The notes beneath the pieces were generated by a model, which worked only from the letters and a program-made list of their open reading frames with translations, had not been told where the DNA came from and searched no databases. A program made the translations under genes and the position numbers. A stretch of DNA of 64,000 nucleotides from the NCBI GenBank assembly GCA_033220425.1, contig CM065653.1, positions 1,364,001 to 1,428,000 on the forward strand. The letters are read 5' to 3'. Below, one piece after another: positions 11,920-23,458 of the stretch. Positions within the stretch are counted from its first letter, which is position 1, and each line of letters opens with the position of its first letter. The DNA is from Lepraria neglecta. Its lineage: Eukaryota > Ascomycota > Lecanoromycetes > Lecanorales > Stereocaulaceae.

Positions 11920-13847
11920 TCAACACCCTGCTCTTTCTGGACTCAGGCTGGAGTGATCCATATGAGTGAAAGTAACCATGTTGTGCATGTCCATCTCTTC
12001 GCCTGATGATTCTTCTATCCCGGTACCGAATTCTGCATCTTCCATAGGGTGTCCCGGTGAGTGCATCGGCAGATTCAGGTTCTGCTTAGAGTACATTTCG
12101 CTCAGTGAGAACCCATCGTCAGACATAACTGAGTGGTGATCTTGTGCGATGGATAGATAGTCGGCAGACGGACTCCGATGCATGTTCGACAGAGGAGGGG
12201 ATCCATCTGCAATGACAGGATCGCCATGACTATAATTCGACAATGGCGAAACCGAGTGGTTGATCGTGCTCGGGTGCTCTGTCATTGGTGAGAGGAAAGG
12301 TAGGCTGTATGACGGATGGAAGCTGGAAGCAGGGATAGAGTCCATATGTGTGCCTGAAGAAAAGAAGGTTGGGCTTGCGAAATCTGAGGGTGAATTGGTA
12401 GTAGCTGCCGATAGAGGATACTGCCTGTAGTCGTAGCCGTAGCCTGAGGAAGTATCTATCTTGAGGTTCTGTCCAAGAGGGCTAAGGTCACTGTGGTGTT
12501 GAGGTATCGGAGCGTAGAGAGGTGCGTCAGTCATGTTTGTAGATGGACGTTGGATGTGGAATGATGGCATTGGCGGCATCATTGAGAAGTCAACAGCAAT
12601 GGGGACGGATCGACTGCGAGTTCGCTTGTGAGTTCGTGCTGGTGGTTGCATGCCGAAGCCATTTTCTTGGAACATGGCGAGGTGAGGATGTGCCATTTGC
12701 TGTGTCGGCTGTGATGAAGGCCGAGGAGGAGCCATCATAGGCGATACAGGAGCGGAAGCTGCCATCGTGTGCTGGGCAAATGGACTGTGTCTGTTCTGGA
12801 AAGATTCCAAAGTGGTCAATTTTGCCAGCTGGCCACTGAGTACCTTTGGATGGCCACCGAGATGATGTACCATGATCATTGACGCCTGTTGCTCCTCTGT
12901 GAAGTCCCCACAACTATGAAAGCCCCCAGTGCCAGCAGAGTCCATGTAGAAATTTGGCGGTTGGTTCAGCTCTACCACCAGCCCGCGAGGTCTCATTGGC
13001 ATGCTATTGGGATCTTCCGCCGCGTCACCAGGTTCTAGTGATATATTCCTGATAGAGGAGAAGGGGTATTCGATCTTATACCCGGCACCGTCATTATTGA
13101 TATAATAGGTGAGGCAAGCTTTGTCCGGTGCGTAGAAGACCACGAGGTCCATGGCATTTTGACCCACGCGGCGCCAATTGCCTATGCTGAGCGACTTGCA
13201 GGTGAAGTGGTGAATTACTGTATTTATGGTTAGGGATGTAGCATTAAGCATTTGTACGGAACTCAAGACTGACCGATTTTGCCAGGTGCGGAGGAGTCTG
13301 GGTTCATCATCATTGCGCCGCTGCCATATGGATTCATAAGACCGGGCGAGCGGCCTAGAAATGGTCCCCCGAGAGATTTGCCAGACTCAATTGCTTGGTT
13401 GGCAAGGTATGTGCGCATCGATTCAGGTATGGCATCGCAATCTTCGCCGGTTTCTATGCTCTTCTTCGCGAGCAGCTTTATTTTCGCGCGTCTGTCACAC
13501 TGTAATCAGCATCATACATTTTTCCTGACTCCATGTAGCACTCACCTATTCTGAAACCATATCTGAACAGACCTCTCGGTCATGCTAATGTCCTGGGCTA
13601 TACGCTCCCGGACTGTGGCAGTTGGTGTGGGGTTATTGATGAATTCAGCTTCCAGCATTACCAGTTGATCTTGTGTAGCTCTTTGCCGCTTCTGGTTCTT
13701 CTGTTGTTGGGTCAGGGTGCTTTTGCGCGGTGGACGGCGTGAAGTGTTGTTGGGAGCCCCAACCGTGGCCGACACGGTGGGTGAAGGGGTCGAGGATGAC
13801 ATGATGCCGAGGTTGGGCGATGATTCTTTTCCAATTTGTCCTTCCAA
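11920..13847 (-). CDS. htf1: Htf1/Hox2-type homeobox transcription factor
   Basis: Exons 13847-13546, 13491-13274 and 13217-11920 (introns 13492-13545 and 13218-13273) give 605 residues. The homeodomain spans about residues 50-110: basic arm [10 protein letters not shown], helix 2 with [10 protein letters not shown], recognition helix [14 protein letters not shown], with the first intron cutting inside the recognition helix. After it comes a conserved block ([51 protein letters not shown]) that I associate with the Htf1/MoHox2 family. The last 300 residues are Ser/Pro/His-rich, probably disordered and regulatory. In Fusarium and Magnaporthe this family is required for conidia formation on phialides/conidiophores; that role here is inference. 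A very long gene-free region upstream fits a developmentally controlled gene. Confidence 0.9.
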
Positions 13848-16047
13848 TGTAGATGATTAGATGGCCAATTCGTCGTTTTGGTTAGCTAGTAGTAACAAAG
13901 AGGTGATCGTGGGTGAGTAGTATGAAGCGCTTGGCCTCGAAAGTCGCGTATGGACAAGGAGGGTTTTGAATGAACGTAATGTTACAAGGGGCAGTGTGAG
14001 GAGGCCGATGATTTCTTAGGGCTCTCAGTAAAAGGCGCTGGACCAGAGCTGAGAAGTAATAGTAATGGTCGAAGTTCGAGGCGCCGTATTGGTGGTCAAG
14101 GCTCGTAAAGGGAAAAAAAGTACAAAGACGAAGTCAGCCGAAAGAGTGTTATGGATCCGAAAAGAGTGGCGGAATCCGGAGGGCAGAAACAAAGCAGGAA
14201 AGAAAGGAACGTGGAGCCCGTCAAAGCTGACGACGGCGAGGTCGAAGCTAGATCGAATCGAAATTGTGATGATGATGGTGGTGGAAATGGAAAGAGAGTA
14301 TAAGCAAAAGAGAGGGGGAGTGTTCACTGCATACCCCTGACCGGCAGGAACGGTAGCGCATGCTGTAAGGCTTGGTGCCTCGAAACGCCGACAGGGGCAA
14401 CATACGCGAGAAGTTAGAATCTCAATAAGCAGCTTTACCCTTCAACTTTCTACATCTTTTCTTGGTCTGCTTACTCTGGAATTGGAATCAATCCTCTCTG
14501 CGAGCTTAAAATTCTATTCAAATACTGTTCAGGTCTGCGATCATGCCTAAATTGTTGTCTCAACGCGACAATGTTGCTTTTTATCACACACGCTAATCCT
14601 CGAAGTGAGTCTCGTGATGACTACTTGTGCACCATCTACTTGTCGATGCCAAGCATCGCAAGAGAGTCAGCCAATTGATAAATATGGCCCAACGCACATG
14701 CTCTGCAGCAGCCCTTGATTGACAATTGACTACATTATTACCAGCGACGAGCTGGTTCTGCGTTGGTGGAGGCTGCCTCAGCAATTGCCACAGGCGACTA
14801 TGCAACTAACTGCGCCGCTACGGCTAGATACATTCGTCTGATAACAAACTCCATAAAAAATCTGTAAGGCTTCTGGGATTCTGCAACGTCCTAATCCTGG
14901 ATTGCCGCCGAAATACAATACTGTGCTGTAAATACGGTTGACATGATGGTCTAGGGCCTGATCAGATGACGCTTCCCTGCTCCCACGCTTTTTGTGCCGT
15001 GGAGCTGAACTTGAAGTGACACCCACACCAACGACCTCGTACCATTCATGTGATTCGTACCTGTCCTGCAGGGGCTTTTCAGGAACAGGTATAGCGCGCT
15101 TTTAGTGCATTCGGAATTGTTTCAGATTTGGGAAGCGCTCCGATCGGTCTTCACAAACTCACCCAAGAGCAAGATCAACTTTCAAAAATATCATCCGTAC
15201 TCTTGCGCACGCTGGCGCGAAATTACACAGTGATTTACGTCATGCGTCATGCTCGACGTAAATTTGTAGCACTATGGGGGGAATTAATTAATGTACGGTC
15301 CTTTTGCTGGCAAGCCCAAGGAGCCCAGATGCAAGTCGTGCCGCTTGCGCGCAGGTTGGTGCTCGAAGCGGCTTTGCTTGAACATCGACCTGGAGCACAA
15401 CCGCCTCTCAGGCCTCCCACGCAAAACGTCCGTGGGGCTGTCCGAAGCTGGGCGTAAGCAGGTGCTTATACTTCTGGGCTTCATCGATACTCAGTTGCTT
15501 TGCCGCATAACTTTATCGCCGAAATCGGCTTCTTTGAAGATGTTGATGCTAACTACCAGACACTAAGCAAGTCTAAAACCTTCAGCCTCCAAGGATTATT
15601 GTCCAACAAAGCTGAACAGCTTTATAAGTTATTTGTTCACAGCAAAGACGAACCCCCAGCATGCTACACATGATCGTACTTCCTGCTACCTTCGGATATC
15701 GTGTTCCGAATGTGCTCAAGAAGAGCTGGAAGTAAAGAGGGTCTCGCTTAACATGAGCACACATCTCGGAGCTTTTGGTTCCATAGGAGCGGAAAAGTCA
15801 AGGCTGCCATATTCCACTAGAGCAGGAACAGCAGCGCTTCCAGCCCGAGAGCAGCCATAAGTTGCGAGATCGGACAGTCAAAGCTCAAGAGCCTTCAGAG
15901 GCTTGGGTTAGGGAACAATTTATTGTTAATAGAACAACGATAATCAAATTCCTCAGCTGGCCGACTTCGAGGCCGTCTGTAGACGATAGGCATACTTCTG
16001 GGACGGATCCGCTGAAGGTCATTCAGATTATCATTGGAGCACGGTAT
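13848..16047. other. Long gene-free region upstream of the homeobox gene
   Basis: About 2.2 kb hold no convincing gene. The part next to the homeobox start (about 14280-14335 read on the minus strand) is CT-rich, like a fungal 5' leader. Short ORFs at 14593-15860 show no domain. This is probably an extended promoter plus the GEP4 3' side. Confidence 0.55.
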
Positions 16048-16922
16048 CTATTTAGCACTCTTCTCTTTAGCTGCCCTTACTTTAGCTCTCGTTTCCTTGG
16101 TACTCTTCCCTTTGGCATCTTCTTTGGCTTCCGTCTGTTCAATTGCAGGAGCTAGGATACCATATCTTCTCAATCTACCTGGCAATCCTTTCTCCACGCG
16201 CGACAACTATGTATCTGTCAGTAACATGAGATGTATAGAAGAGCAAACAACTTACAAAGCCATCCGCCTTCACAACGCCGTCTTTGATCCAGATAGACCA
16301 CGCCCCGATCATATTAGCCATCATGACATCGGTGAACAGTCTGTCTCCAATTACAGCAATCTGATTTGGATGCGTCACCCCAAGTGGCTTGATGCTGTGC
16401 AGGTGTTTGTAGACATCGACGGCGCAGCCAGGCTTCTTAGTCGAGTGCTTGAAGACTTTGACCCCCGTGACCTTCTCTAAAAGATCCGCTTCTTTGCCAT
16501 CAGGATCTTCACCACTGCCAGCCGAGTTGCTGACGATCAAAAGGCGCCGGCCTGGGAAGGCACTCCGGAGTTCCTCAAAAAGATGCTATTACCATTAGCA
16601 TCTAGTTGCTCAGAGAACTGTACCTAATAAAGGAATTCTATAACCAAGAAAAATCCCAAAGAACAGATCCAAATTCCACTATCTTAATAAATTACCGTAC
16701 CTTATACGGCTTGTAAATCTCATTCTCCTTCGGCTTAGCAAAGCAGTTATCTTTATCAAGGACAACAGCTTGGATTTTAGGAAATTTATCCCCGTTCGCC
16801 TTCGATAGAACTGCCGGCACACTTATTGACAGGCCCTCAAAAGTAGATATCGTAGCATGTGGTAGGCATAAGGAAGGCTTGGTCAAAAGCTTGAAGATGT
16901 TCAGCGTCGCTGAGAGGTTCAT
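16048..16922 (-). CDS. GEP4: Mitochondrial phosphatidylglycerophosphatase Gep4
   Basis: Exons 16922-16701, 16585-16256 and 16206-16048 (introns 16586-16700 and 16207-16255) encode 236 residues. The start MNLSATLNIFKLL is the usual N-terminus. The HAD nucleophile motif is DKDNC at residues 56-60, where Asp56 is phosphorylated and Asp58 is the acid/base. Motif II lies in LLIVSNSAGSG, the Lys in KKPGC, and motif III in IAVIGDRLFTDV. The C-terminal tail is Lys/Ala-rich. Gep4 dephosphorylates PGP to phosphatidylglycerol in the mitochondrial matrix side of the inner membrane, a step in cardiolipin synthesis. The 115-nt first intron is long for this window but ends in a good TGCTAAT branch site. It diverges from SmD3 over only 238 bp. 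Confidence 0.92.
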
Positions 16923-17160
16923 TGGGGTGTGCGGACCATGAGTTGGGAGGGAAAACCATGGATTGGGAAGAAAGAAAATTGGATAACAAGGGATATCCAA
17001 TATCAAAGCTTGGCGCCAAGGATTTGGATCTTAGCCCTATCAAATCGCCAGAACTAAACCACAAATTCGAGCTTCGAGTTGTGCCTTCTCCTCAGCATAA
17101 ATACAAAGCTCGCTCCCTACCCTCCTTACGAAGTCCCCGATCACTCACTCCACCGCCGCC
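16923..17160. promoter_or_regulatory. Shared divergent promoter of GEP4 and SmD3
   Basis: Only 238 bp separate the two start codons, so both genes must initiate from this interval. The + side before SmD3 is pyrimidine/CT-rich close to the ATG. I cannot place a defined TATA box. Confidence 0.55.
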
Positions 17161-17648
17161 ATGACGAGCACGATAGGCATACCCATAAAGCTCCTGAACG
17201 AAGCCCAGGTACGATATTCCCCAATCCTAGATCTGCAAAATCATGAACACAAGCTGACAGCCGCCTGCTAGAACCACATCATAACCCTCGAAATCACATC
17301 CGGCCAGACCTACCGCGGCAAGCTCATCGAAGGTACCTCCTCCCTCCAACCCACACCCTCTTCCTTCCCTCCAGACCCACAAACTAACCCTCCACTCACC
17401 TCCTAGCCGAAGACAACATGAACGTCCAACTAAAAGACATAACCGTCACGGCGCGCGATGGACGAGTGAGTCATCTGGATCAGGTCTATATTAGGGGGAG
17501 TCATGTACGCTTTTTTATTGTGCCGGATATGCTACGGAATGCGCCTATGTTCAGATCGAGGGGCACAAGAGGGAGGGGTGTGGGGTTGGCGAGAGGACGG
17601 GCGACGGTTAATAGGGCGAGAGGGCAGAGGGGACCGAGGGGTGGATGA
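17161..17648 (+). CDS. SMD3: Small nuclear ribonucleoprotein Sm D3
   Basis: Exons 17161-17208, 17272-17332 and 17407-17648 (introns 17209-17271 and 17333-17406) give 116 residues. The protein starts [16 protein letters not shown] and carries the Sm1 motif ([24 protein letters not shown]) and Sm2 motif ([19 protein letters not shown]). The C-terminal tail is rich in RG dipeptides (RGTRGRGVG...RGQRGPRGG), the usual target for arginine methylation. SmD3 is one of seven proteins forming the ring on U1, U2, U4 and U5 snRNAs in the spliceosome. The ORF is complete and of normal length for the family. Confidence 0.96.
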
Positions 17649-17836
17649 TGGATGGATGGGAGGTAGTGCATATGGGATACCCAAAGAGTGACATGAAAGG
17701 TCTCGAACGATACCAGGAGTGGATTGGGTGGAGCCTACCTATGGGAGAAGGTCGTGACGCTCTCAAGTCCACGAGAATAGTCCAAGAGGGCAAATCTCCT
17801 CACTGCCATGGGCCAAAAGGCCATGAGTCAAAATAT

Positions 17837-18930
17837 TCATAAAGTCTTCATAACATCCCTCACAGCCTTCGCCGCAAACTTTCTCCTCTCAGCCTCAGGC
17901 ATATCAGCACCCATATCCTTGATCGCCTGCATTTTCAGCATCATGTTCTCCAGCTCCTGGACTTCTTCAATCCCACCTTCCTCCCCTTCAACCCCTTCTT
18001 CGCCCTGCACAGCCATCTTCAACCCCATCATCTCCCTCTCCATCTGCGCCGCCTCAGCACCAAAGCCATCCTCTAGCCCCAGCTCGTCGGAGAGGGCGTC
18101 GGCATCTGCGCCTGCCTCGCCGGAATCCCATTCGTTGGCCTCGAGAGCTTCGAGGAGGCGGGGTATGCCTGTCTTCTCTGGTTCACACATTGATATCAGC
18201 CCACCAATTCCTAGCGTAAACATGGTTCCATGGAGACAGAAGGCTCACCACCAAACTCATTCCTCTCCACCTCCTTCGTTCCACCTCCTTTCCCTTCCTG
18301 TTCTCCATTTATTTCACCATCAATCCACTCCCAAGCCCCACATCCCCTACATAAATCCTCCCACTCCTCATCCTCCATCTCGAGGCTCGGACTAATACTC
18401 TGATGCATGCCCACGGCCAGTAACAAGGGTTCACTGGTGGAATAAGAGGAGCTGGTATGGTGTTCAATCACTTCATGAATAGTGTCCAAGAGGGAACGTA
18501 TGATTTCCTGTGTTCCCCCCAGTCAGTAATGGCCTTCAATTCCATAGCTGTGGGAAGTGTGTACCAGGTCTGCCTTCTTCCTAGGCTTCTTAAAACAGAC
18601 AACCCATGCACCCACCGCTTGTATGACTTCACCTGCTTCTGAATTGCTCCATTCTTCTTTCCAGGACGCTATAGAAGGGGGAATGGTGGGGGCATCGTCG
18701 CGCCATATGGGGATTGAGGCGTTATAGTAAGGTGTGCGGATTTCGTGGTGGGACGTATCTGGAGGTGGGGTTGTTAGCGACAAGAGTGCGAGTATCCCAG
18801 GGCTTTCGGGAGGGGAGATGCTATAGCAGGTGCAGGATAGGTAATTTGTACCTTTGAGACAGGTTGGATGAGTGGTGTCAGTTGTGGAGAGGACAAGCAG
18901 GCGGAGGGGCGAAGAGATGGTGGGGGGCAT
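17837..18930 (-). CDS. Alpha/gamma-adaptin-binding p34-like protein (Irc6/AAGAB family)
   Basis: Exons 18930-18565, 18507-18249 and 18177-17837 (introns 18508-18564 and 18178-18248) encode 321 residues. The first 170 residues form a degenerate GTPase-like domain: PLRLLVLST at the start, EVIQAVGAWVVCFKK in the middle, then a long helix EIIRSLLDTIHEVIEHH. The final part has KTGIPRLLEALEANEW, a short motif I recognise from the p34 family, and an acidic coiled-coil end (LENMMLKMQAIKDM) close to AAGAB. The family binds clathrin adaptors and helps assemble AP complexes in the cytosol. The intron joins are inferred from frame and from matching these blocks; the first join has an ACTGAC branch site. 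The stop is 188 bp from the SmD3 stop (convergent). Confidence 0.8.
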
Positions 18931-19195
18931 TATGGCGGGGGTGATAGAGTGCTATGGAAGAATTTGCATCTCATGCATCATGGGACGTGTAATGTGTAAC
19001 GATAAGACTCCTGGGACGCTATGCGTGCATGAATCTGATGGTATCTAATTGTATGTGCACAATGCTTGGAATAAAAGTGAAGATGTACAAGAGAAGTCTC
19101 CTCCGAAATATATCCTAATGCTGAATGCCCCATCGAACACAACGGCGGCCAGCCATTCTACTATCATAGAATTGCCCATCAACCATTGAATCAGA

Positions 19196-21024
19196 TCAAG
19201 AATCTGAAGACGCATTGTCTGTGCTATCTGACAGACTGCCGCCCATTCGGTGTCCCCCTATCCTTCCTGCACTTCCATCAAACACAAAAGGTCCAGCATT
19301 ATTCGTAGGCGTCATTGGTCCGTCGTGAAGTAGCATGTCAGTCTGTAGGCGTTCGTAATGCGGTCTCGTCAACATCGTTCCCCACAAGGGGTCTAGCGGG
19401 CGTGATAGGCTGTAGATATTGCACTGGACCAGAAGCGGTTCTCGTGGCCGACTGCTCTGTGATCGGTGGGAAAGTTGGTTCTATGCGTCGGGCTCCTCGA
19501 CGGGTCAGGAGACTTAGAGAGGCGCTCGACTCGTTGGTAGGATCCGATGAGGTTGTCATTGTTGGTGTTAAATGAGCGTTATTGTCGATTGTCAGATTTC
19601 TCATTGCTGCGTTGGACAGAACTTCATCAACGCCATCCATTGTGAAGTCGTCATGTTCTGGCATTGTGCCGTTGGTCTGCCTGGTAGCATCAACGTCTGG
19701 ATTTGAGCCAGTATCAATCTCGTCTTCCCAGTCGCCACCGTCCATGTCATCGACGTCGGCTTCGAGATCTGTTACTGCCCGACAATTCGGACATAGAAAC
19801 TGCGGGTAGGACTTGTCATTGACGAGTATTGGGCGTATACACTTGTAGTGCCACACGTGGGAGCAGGGAGCGACGAAGAGCGATTGACAAGGCTGTACGA
19901 CCATCAGTTGGATTCCGCAGGGTGTACATGGGAAGAAGTTAGTACTTACAGCTATAGACATCAGACATATCGAGCATTCCGAAGAATGTGTAGATGTTGC
20001 ATCCGAGTCTTTCTTCGCCGGCTTCCCTAGATCGCGGAGCCGCTTGTGGGTCGTAACACTACACAACAGTCAGCAATAGAACGAGAGTCAGTCGAAAATT
20101 TCGTGCTTACTTATAGTTGTTGAGGGTCTTCTGCCATCCCCTATTGCACTCCACCCTTATCTTGACACACCTAAATATCATTTCTTCTCCTCCTCTGAAA
20201 TCGATGCCCAGCTGCACCACGTCGCCATCGTGGACTGGGAATGGTTTTGACTCGACGCTCGGTTGGCTGAGTCTTATGTGATTGAGGAAGGTGCCAGAAG
20301 AGCTCTTCACGTCCTTGATGTACCATTGCCCCTGGGAGCACCAGAACTCGCAATGTCTCCGGCTGACAACCTTTGACTTGAACCCCACGGGAGCAGCTGA
20401 TGGCGTATTCGGCGGGGGGTTTGGGTTGGTATCACGTTCCGAATATCGGCCAACACGAATAATGCAGTCTTCATGAGGAAGAGTCCGAGCCGTCGCCGAA
20501 AATGCTAACGAAGGCCTATTTGAACGAGGATCTTGGTGTTGTATGAATCTGATTGTAGGCATCTGGTCTGAAGGGTGGCCAGTGAGGCTGGAGGAGGTGT
20601 CCGATGGCCTTCGTACTGCATTCGCACCGTTAGGTGCACTTCCCGACCTATTCCTCGCCATAGTTCTTGAGGCTCCGCTACGAGCCAGGTCCGGAGGCGA
20701 TGGTAGAAGAGATGACTCCAGTCTGCTTAGATATGCGTGTTGCTCGGCTTCGCTAGGGTCATGTGCGCTGGAAAATGTTGTTGTTTTTACGGTATGTTGC
20801 GATGAAGGGTCGAGGGGAGTGTTAGCTGGAGTGCTGACAGAGCAACTGGGGCGGCCGCGATCAGGGGTTGATAGAGTGTTCAGTGGGGCAGGAGAGTGAG
20901 AGGACGACTGGGCGTGGCTTCGTAGGTAGCTAAACCCTCGAAGTCTGGTCCGTGAGGTTTTGTTTGAAGATGCGGGGTTGCTGCTTGCTGCAGGTGTATT
21001 CGGCAGTGATGAAGTGAGAGGCAT
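19196..21024 (-). CDS. dma1: Dma1-like FHA-RING E3 ubiquitin ligase
   Basis: Exons 21024-20111, 20058-19950 and 19892-19338 (introns 20059-20110 and 19893-19949) give 525 residues. The N-terminus is Ser/Pro-rich. The FHA domain (about residues 150-300) shows IRVGRYSERD, SRRHCEFW and SSSGTFLN, the phosphothreonine-binding loops. A RING follows: CSICL, PCQSLFVAPCSHVWHYKC, FLCPNCR. Dma1-type ligases restrain mitotic exit and septation signalling at the spindle pole. The main frame stops at 19338, but a conserved-looking tail (PMTPTNNAGPFVFDGSAGR) continues in the +1 frame to 19196. Joining them needs a very short intron (candidate of 43 nt from GTGGGG to CTACAG) or a frameshift, so the C-terminus is uncertain. 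The RING is split by a 57-nt intron that has no stop in frame. Confidence 0.9.
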
Positions 21025-21725
21025 CAGATGTAAGCGCTGTCAGTGTCTTCACGCCCCAATTTATGACTTTCAGTCGGCATTCGGAGAAATGTCAAACAAG
21101 TGTTTGAGGAAGCGATAGATCTTGTGTCAAACTTCGATATCTGACGCTAGTCTAGTCTAGACCTATCAAATGGCACGGCTCTTGAAACAATTTAACCCTC
21201 GGTGATCCAGCTTCATCCCTAGACCTTCGTATTTGTATGCCTGTAGACGGTCTCATCCTTTGACAACCTCCCTCGAGATAATGGGGGCGAAAAAAGCGGG
21301 GCTGGTGCTTTGAAGGATTCTGATGAAGGATTCTACCCGTTCCATCAATGCGTTAACGTAGACACCCCAGCCTAAATTATTTCCTTTTAGAATTTATTCT
21401 CTCTCTGTTTGTACTGATTTATATCTTCTGCAGCGTTCACAACAAAATAACTACATTCCCAACTTTGATGCAGTAGAAATCCACATTTTTGTTGCTCATT
21501 CATTCCAAGATTTAGTGAATTGTCGGTTCACTTACAAGAGCGAAGAAGCACAGTTCCAGCATAACTGCTCTTTAACTTAACAGCTCCCGTTTCAACTACT
21601 GGCAAGGAACAACAAAACACCCGCCAAACTACTTCTCCACATTCATACCTTTAGTGCACAAGTTGAGATTCTGATATGCTCTTAAGCGAATTCACATACC
21701 GAATCCCGTCATTCGAGTCAGAAAT
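21025..21725. promoter_or_regulatory. Divergent intergenic promoter, dma1 / F-box gene
   Basis: About 700 bp separate the two start codons. No gene is visible. The segment just upstream of 21726 is AT-rich and ends with a CA-rich leader typical of fungal 5' UTRs. Confidence 0.5.
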
Positions 21726-23246
21726 ATGTCAGAGCAAGGGCAATTCGAGAGGCATTCAAGAACATCCCCTCCACCTCCGAACTGCAGGTCCATCAGTGAC
21801 CTCCCACCCGAGATCACTTCTCACATAATAGCCAGCATCGATTCAAAACCCGCCATTGGCAGTCTGGCCCTGTGTTCGCGGCGCCTAAATATCGTTACAA
21901 CACCTTATCTATACCAGCATATCGAGTTGTGGGGGCACGATGGTACAGGAAAGGGTCTTCCGAGCGCACGGTTGCGCAACTTAACCTCTTTACTTCTGGA
22001 ACGGCCGGATCTAGCCCAACATGTTCGCCACTTCACTATGCGCGAGTGGTTTAGTTGTGAAGGCCACTCAGGAGAAGGCGGTCAAGTCGAGGGACCCGAC
22101 CAACCTATCAAGACCGCCATCAAAGCAGTCAGCCAGTCTAAGGAGGAAGAAGCCGAGTGGCTTGAGGAAGTGAGCGGGAACGAGGCAACGAATGAGGATG
22201 CTTTTCTGGCTTTGTTGCTTCCAACATTGCTTAACCTAGAAAAGTTGGATTTAAACATCGACAGCGAAATCGACTACGTTACAAGAGTAATGGAAGGAGC
22301 GGCTCGAAAGGAGACACCATTTGATACCCGGCCGGCTTTCGAAAAGCTCACGGATGTCATGCAGACTATGGCAGAGCGTAATTATGGAATGAAACCGCAG
22401 CATCTTGCTGTGCCCCTTCAACTCCCCGCAATCAAGGCTATCTTTGGTGATCGAATCTACAGCGAGGACATTGAGGACGAGGAGTGGAGTTTGAGGGACT
22501 TGACCACAGCCTCATCGACGGTTCAACACCTCGAACTTCGAGAAAGCAAGTTGAATATGGCGGATCTTGCCAACTTGCTTCGAGTTCCGATCGCCTTGAA
22601 GACATTCATCTACGACCTAGCTCCTAACGCTTACAATCCGGAGTTCCGCATTAGTTTCAGACGAATGCACAAGGCACTAGAATCTCAGACGGACAGCCTG
22701 GAGAACATCTGGCTTGATTCTGGTCTCGCATATTGGAATAGTCCTTGGTTACCAGAACGAGATGATTTGGCGCCCCTGCCATCCTTTGCCAACTTTAAAA
22801 ATCTCAAAGTCCTCCGGATTGGATCGACCTTTATCTTCAACACAAATCATAATCGTCAGCTCGGGCCACTTCTACCTAGAGGACTTCACGCCTTGCACCT
22901 GACTCATGGCGGGCACGAATACATCAGTTCAGCGATCGAGGAGCTGATTCTGCAGAAAGACGAATACACCCCTCTCCTGAACAAAGTAGTGCAAGAAGGT
23001 TCAATGCTGCAATGGCGGAGCTTATGGCCTAGTCTCAGAAATGTGGCCAAGGTAGCAGAGGAGAATATGGTTTCGTTCGTTACGATTAGTGATGGGAGTG
23101 ATCAGCTCGGTAGGGCTAATGGTCAAAAGCAGGAAAATGCTGTTGAACGAGGATGGGGACTAGACGGAGAAATCCAATGGGCGAAAGGATACACCAGCAT
23201 ACCCCAACCACCTTTCTACCGAATTGTGGATGACTGGCAACAGTAA
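21726..23246 (+). CDS. F-box protein
   Basis: This is a single-exon 506-residue protein. An F-box lies near residues 20-65: SISDLPPEITSHIIASI, then a hydrophobic LALCSRRLNIVTTPYLYQHIEL, the usual fungal pattern that binds Skp1. The rest has leucine-rich, weakly repetitive segments (NLTSLLLERPDLAQHVRHF, LLNLEKLDLNI, STVQHLELRESKLN, NLKVLRIGSTF) that look like a degenerate leucine-rich-repeat substrate-binding surface. It would be an SCF ubiquitin-ligase adaptor; the target is unknown. It diverges from dma1, itself a ubiquitin ligase, but F-box genes are numerous in fungi and I infer no joint function. Confidence 0.85.
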   Translation: MSEQGQFERHSRTSPPPPNCRSISDLPPEITSHIIASIDSKPAIGSLALCSRRLNIVTTPYLYQHIELWGHDGTGKGLPSARLRNLTSLLLERPDLAQHVRHFTMREWFSCEGHSGEGGQVEGPDQPIKTAIKAVSQSKEEEAEWLEEVSGNEATNEDAFLALLLPTLLNLEKLDLNIDSEIDYVTRVMEGAARKETPFDTRPAFEKLTDVMQTMAERNYGMKPQHLAVPLQLPAIKAIFGDRIYSEDIEDEEWSLRDLTTASSTVQHLELRESKLNMADLANLLRVPIALKTFIYDLAPNAYNPEFRISFRRMHKALESQTDSLENIWLDSGLAYWNSPWLPERDDLAPLPSFANFKNLKVLRIGSTFIFNTNHNRQLGPLLPRGLHALHLTHGGHEYISSAIEELILQKDEYTPLLNKVVQEGSMLQWRSLWPSLRNVAKVAEENMVSFVTISDGSDQLGRANGQKQENAVERGWGLDGEIQWAKGYTSIPQPPFYRIVDDWQQ

Positions 23247-23458
23247 GGTAAGGACTTGGGGATGCTGTTGTGTCCCTAGAAAGAGCGACTCCAGACCATG
23301 GCTCTTTTCAAATTTATCATATACTTATGTGGCGGTCTCCACCGTCAAACCTCTCGGCAACTACCATTCAAGTGTCCACCAGCATTTCGCGTCCAATCAG
23401 CCGTGAGATCGCCTTTCACGACGTCCTTTCAGACAGGCGCACATCGAGCTTTAGGGAA

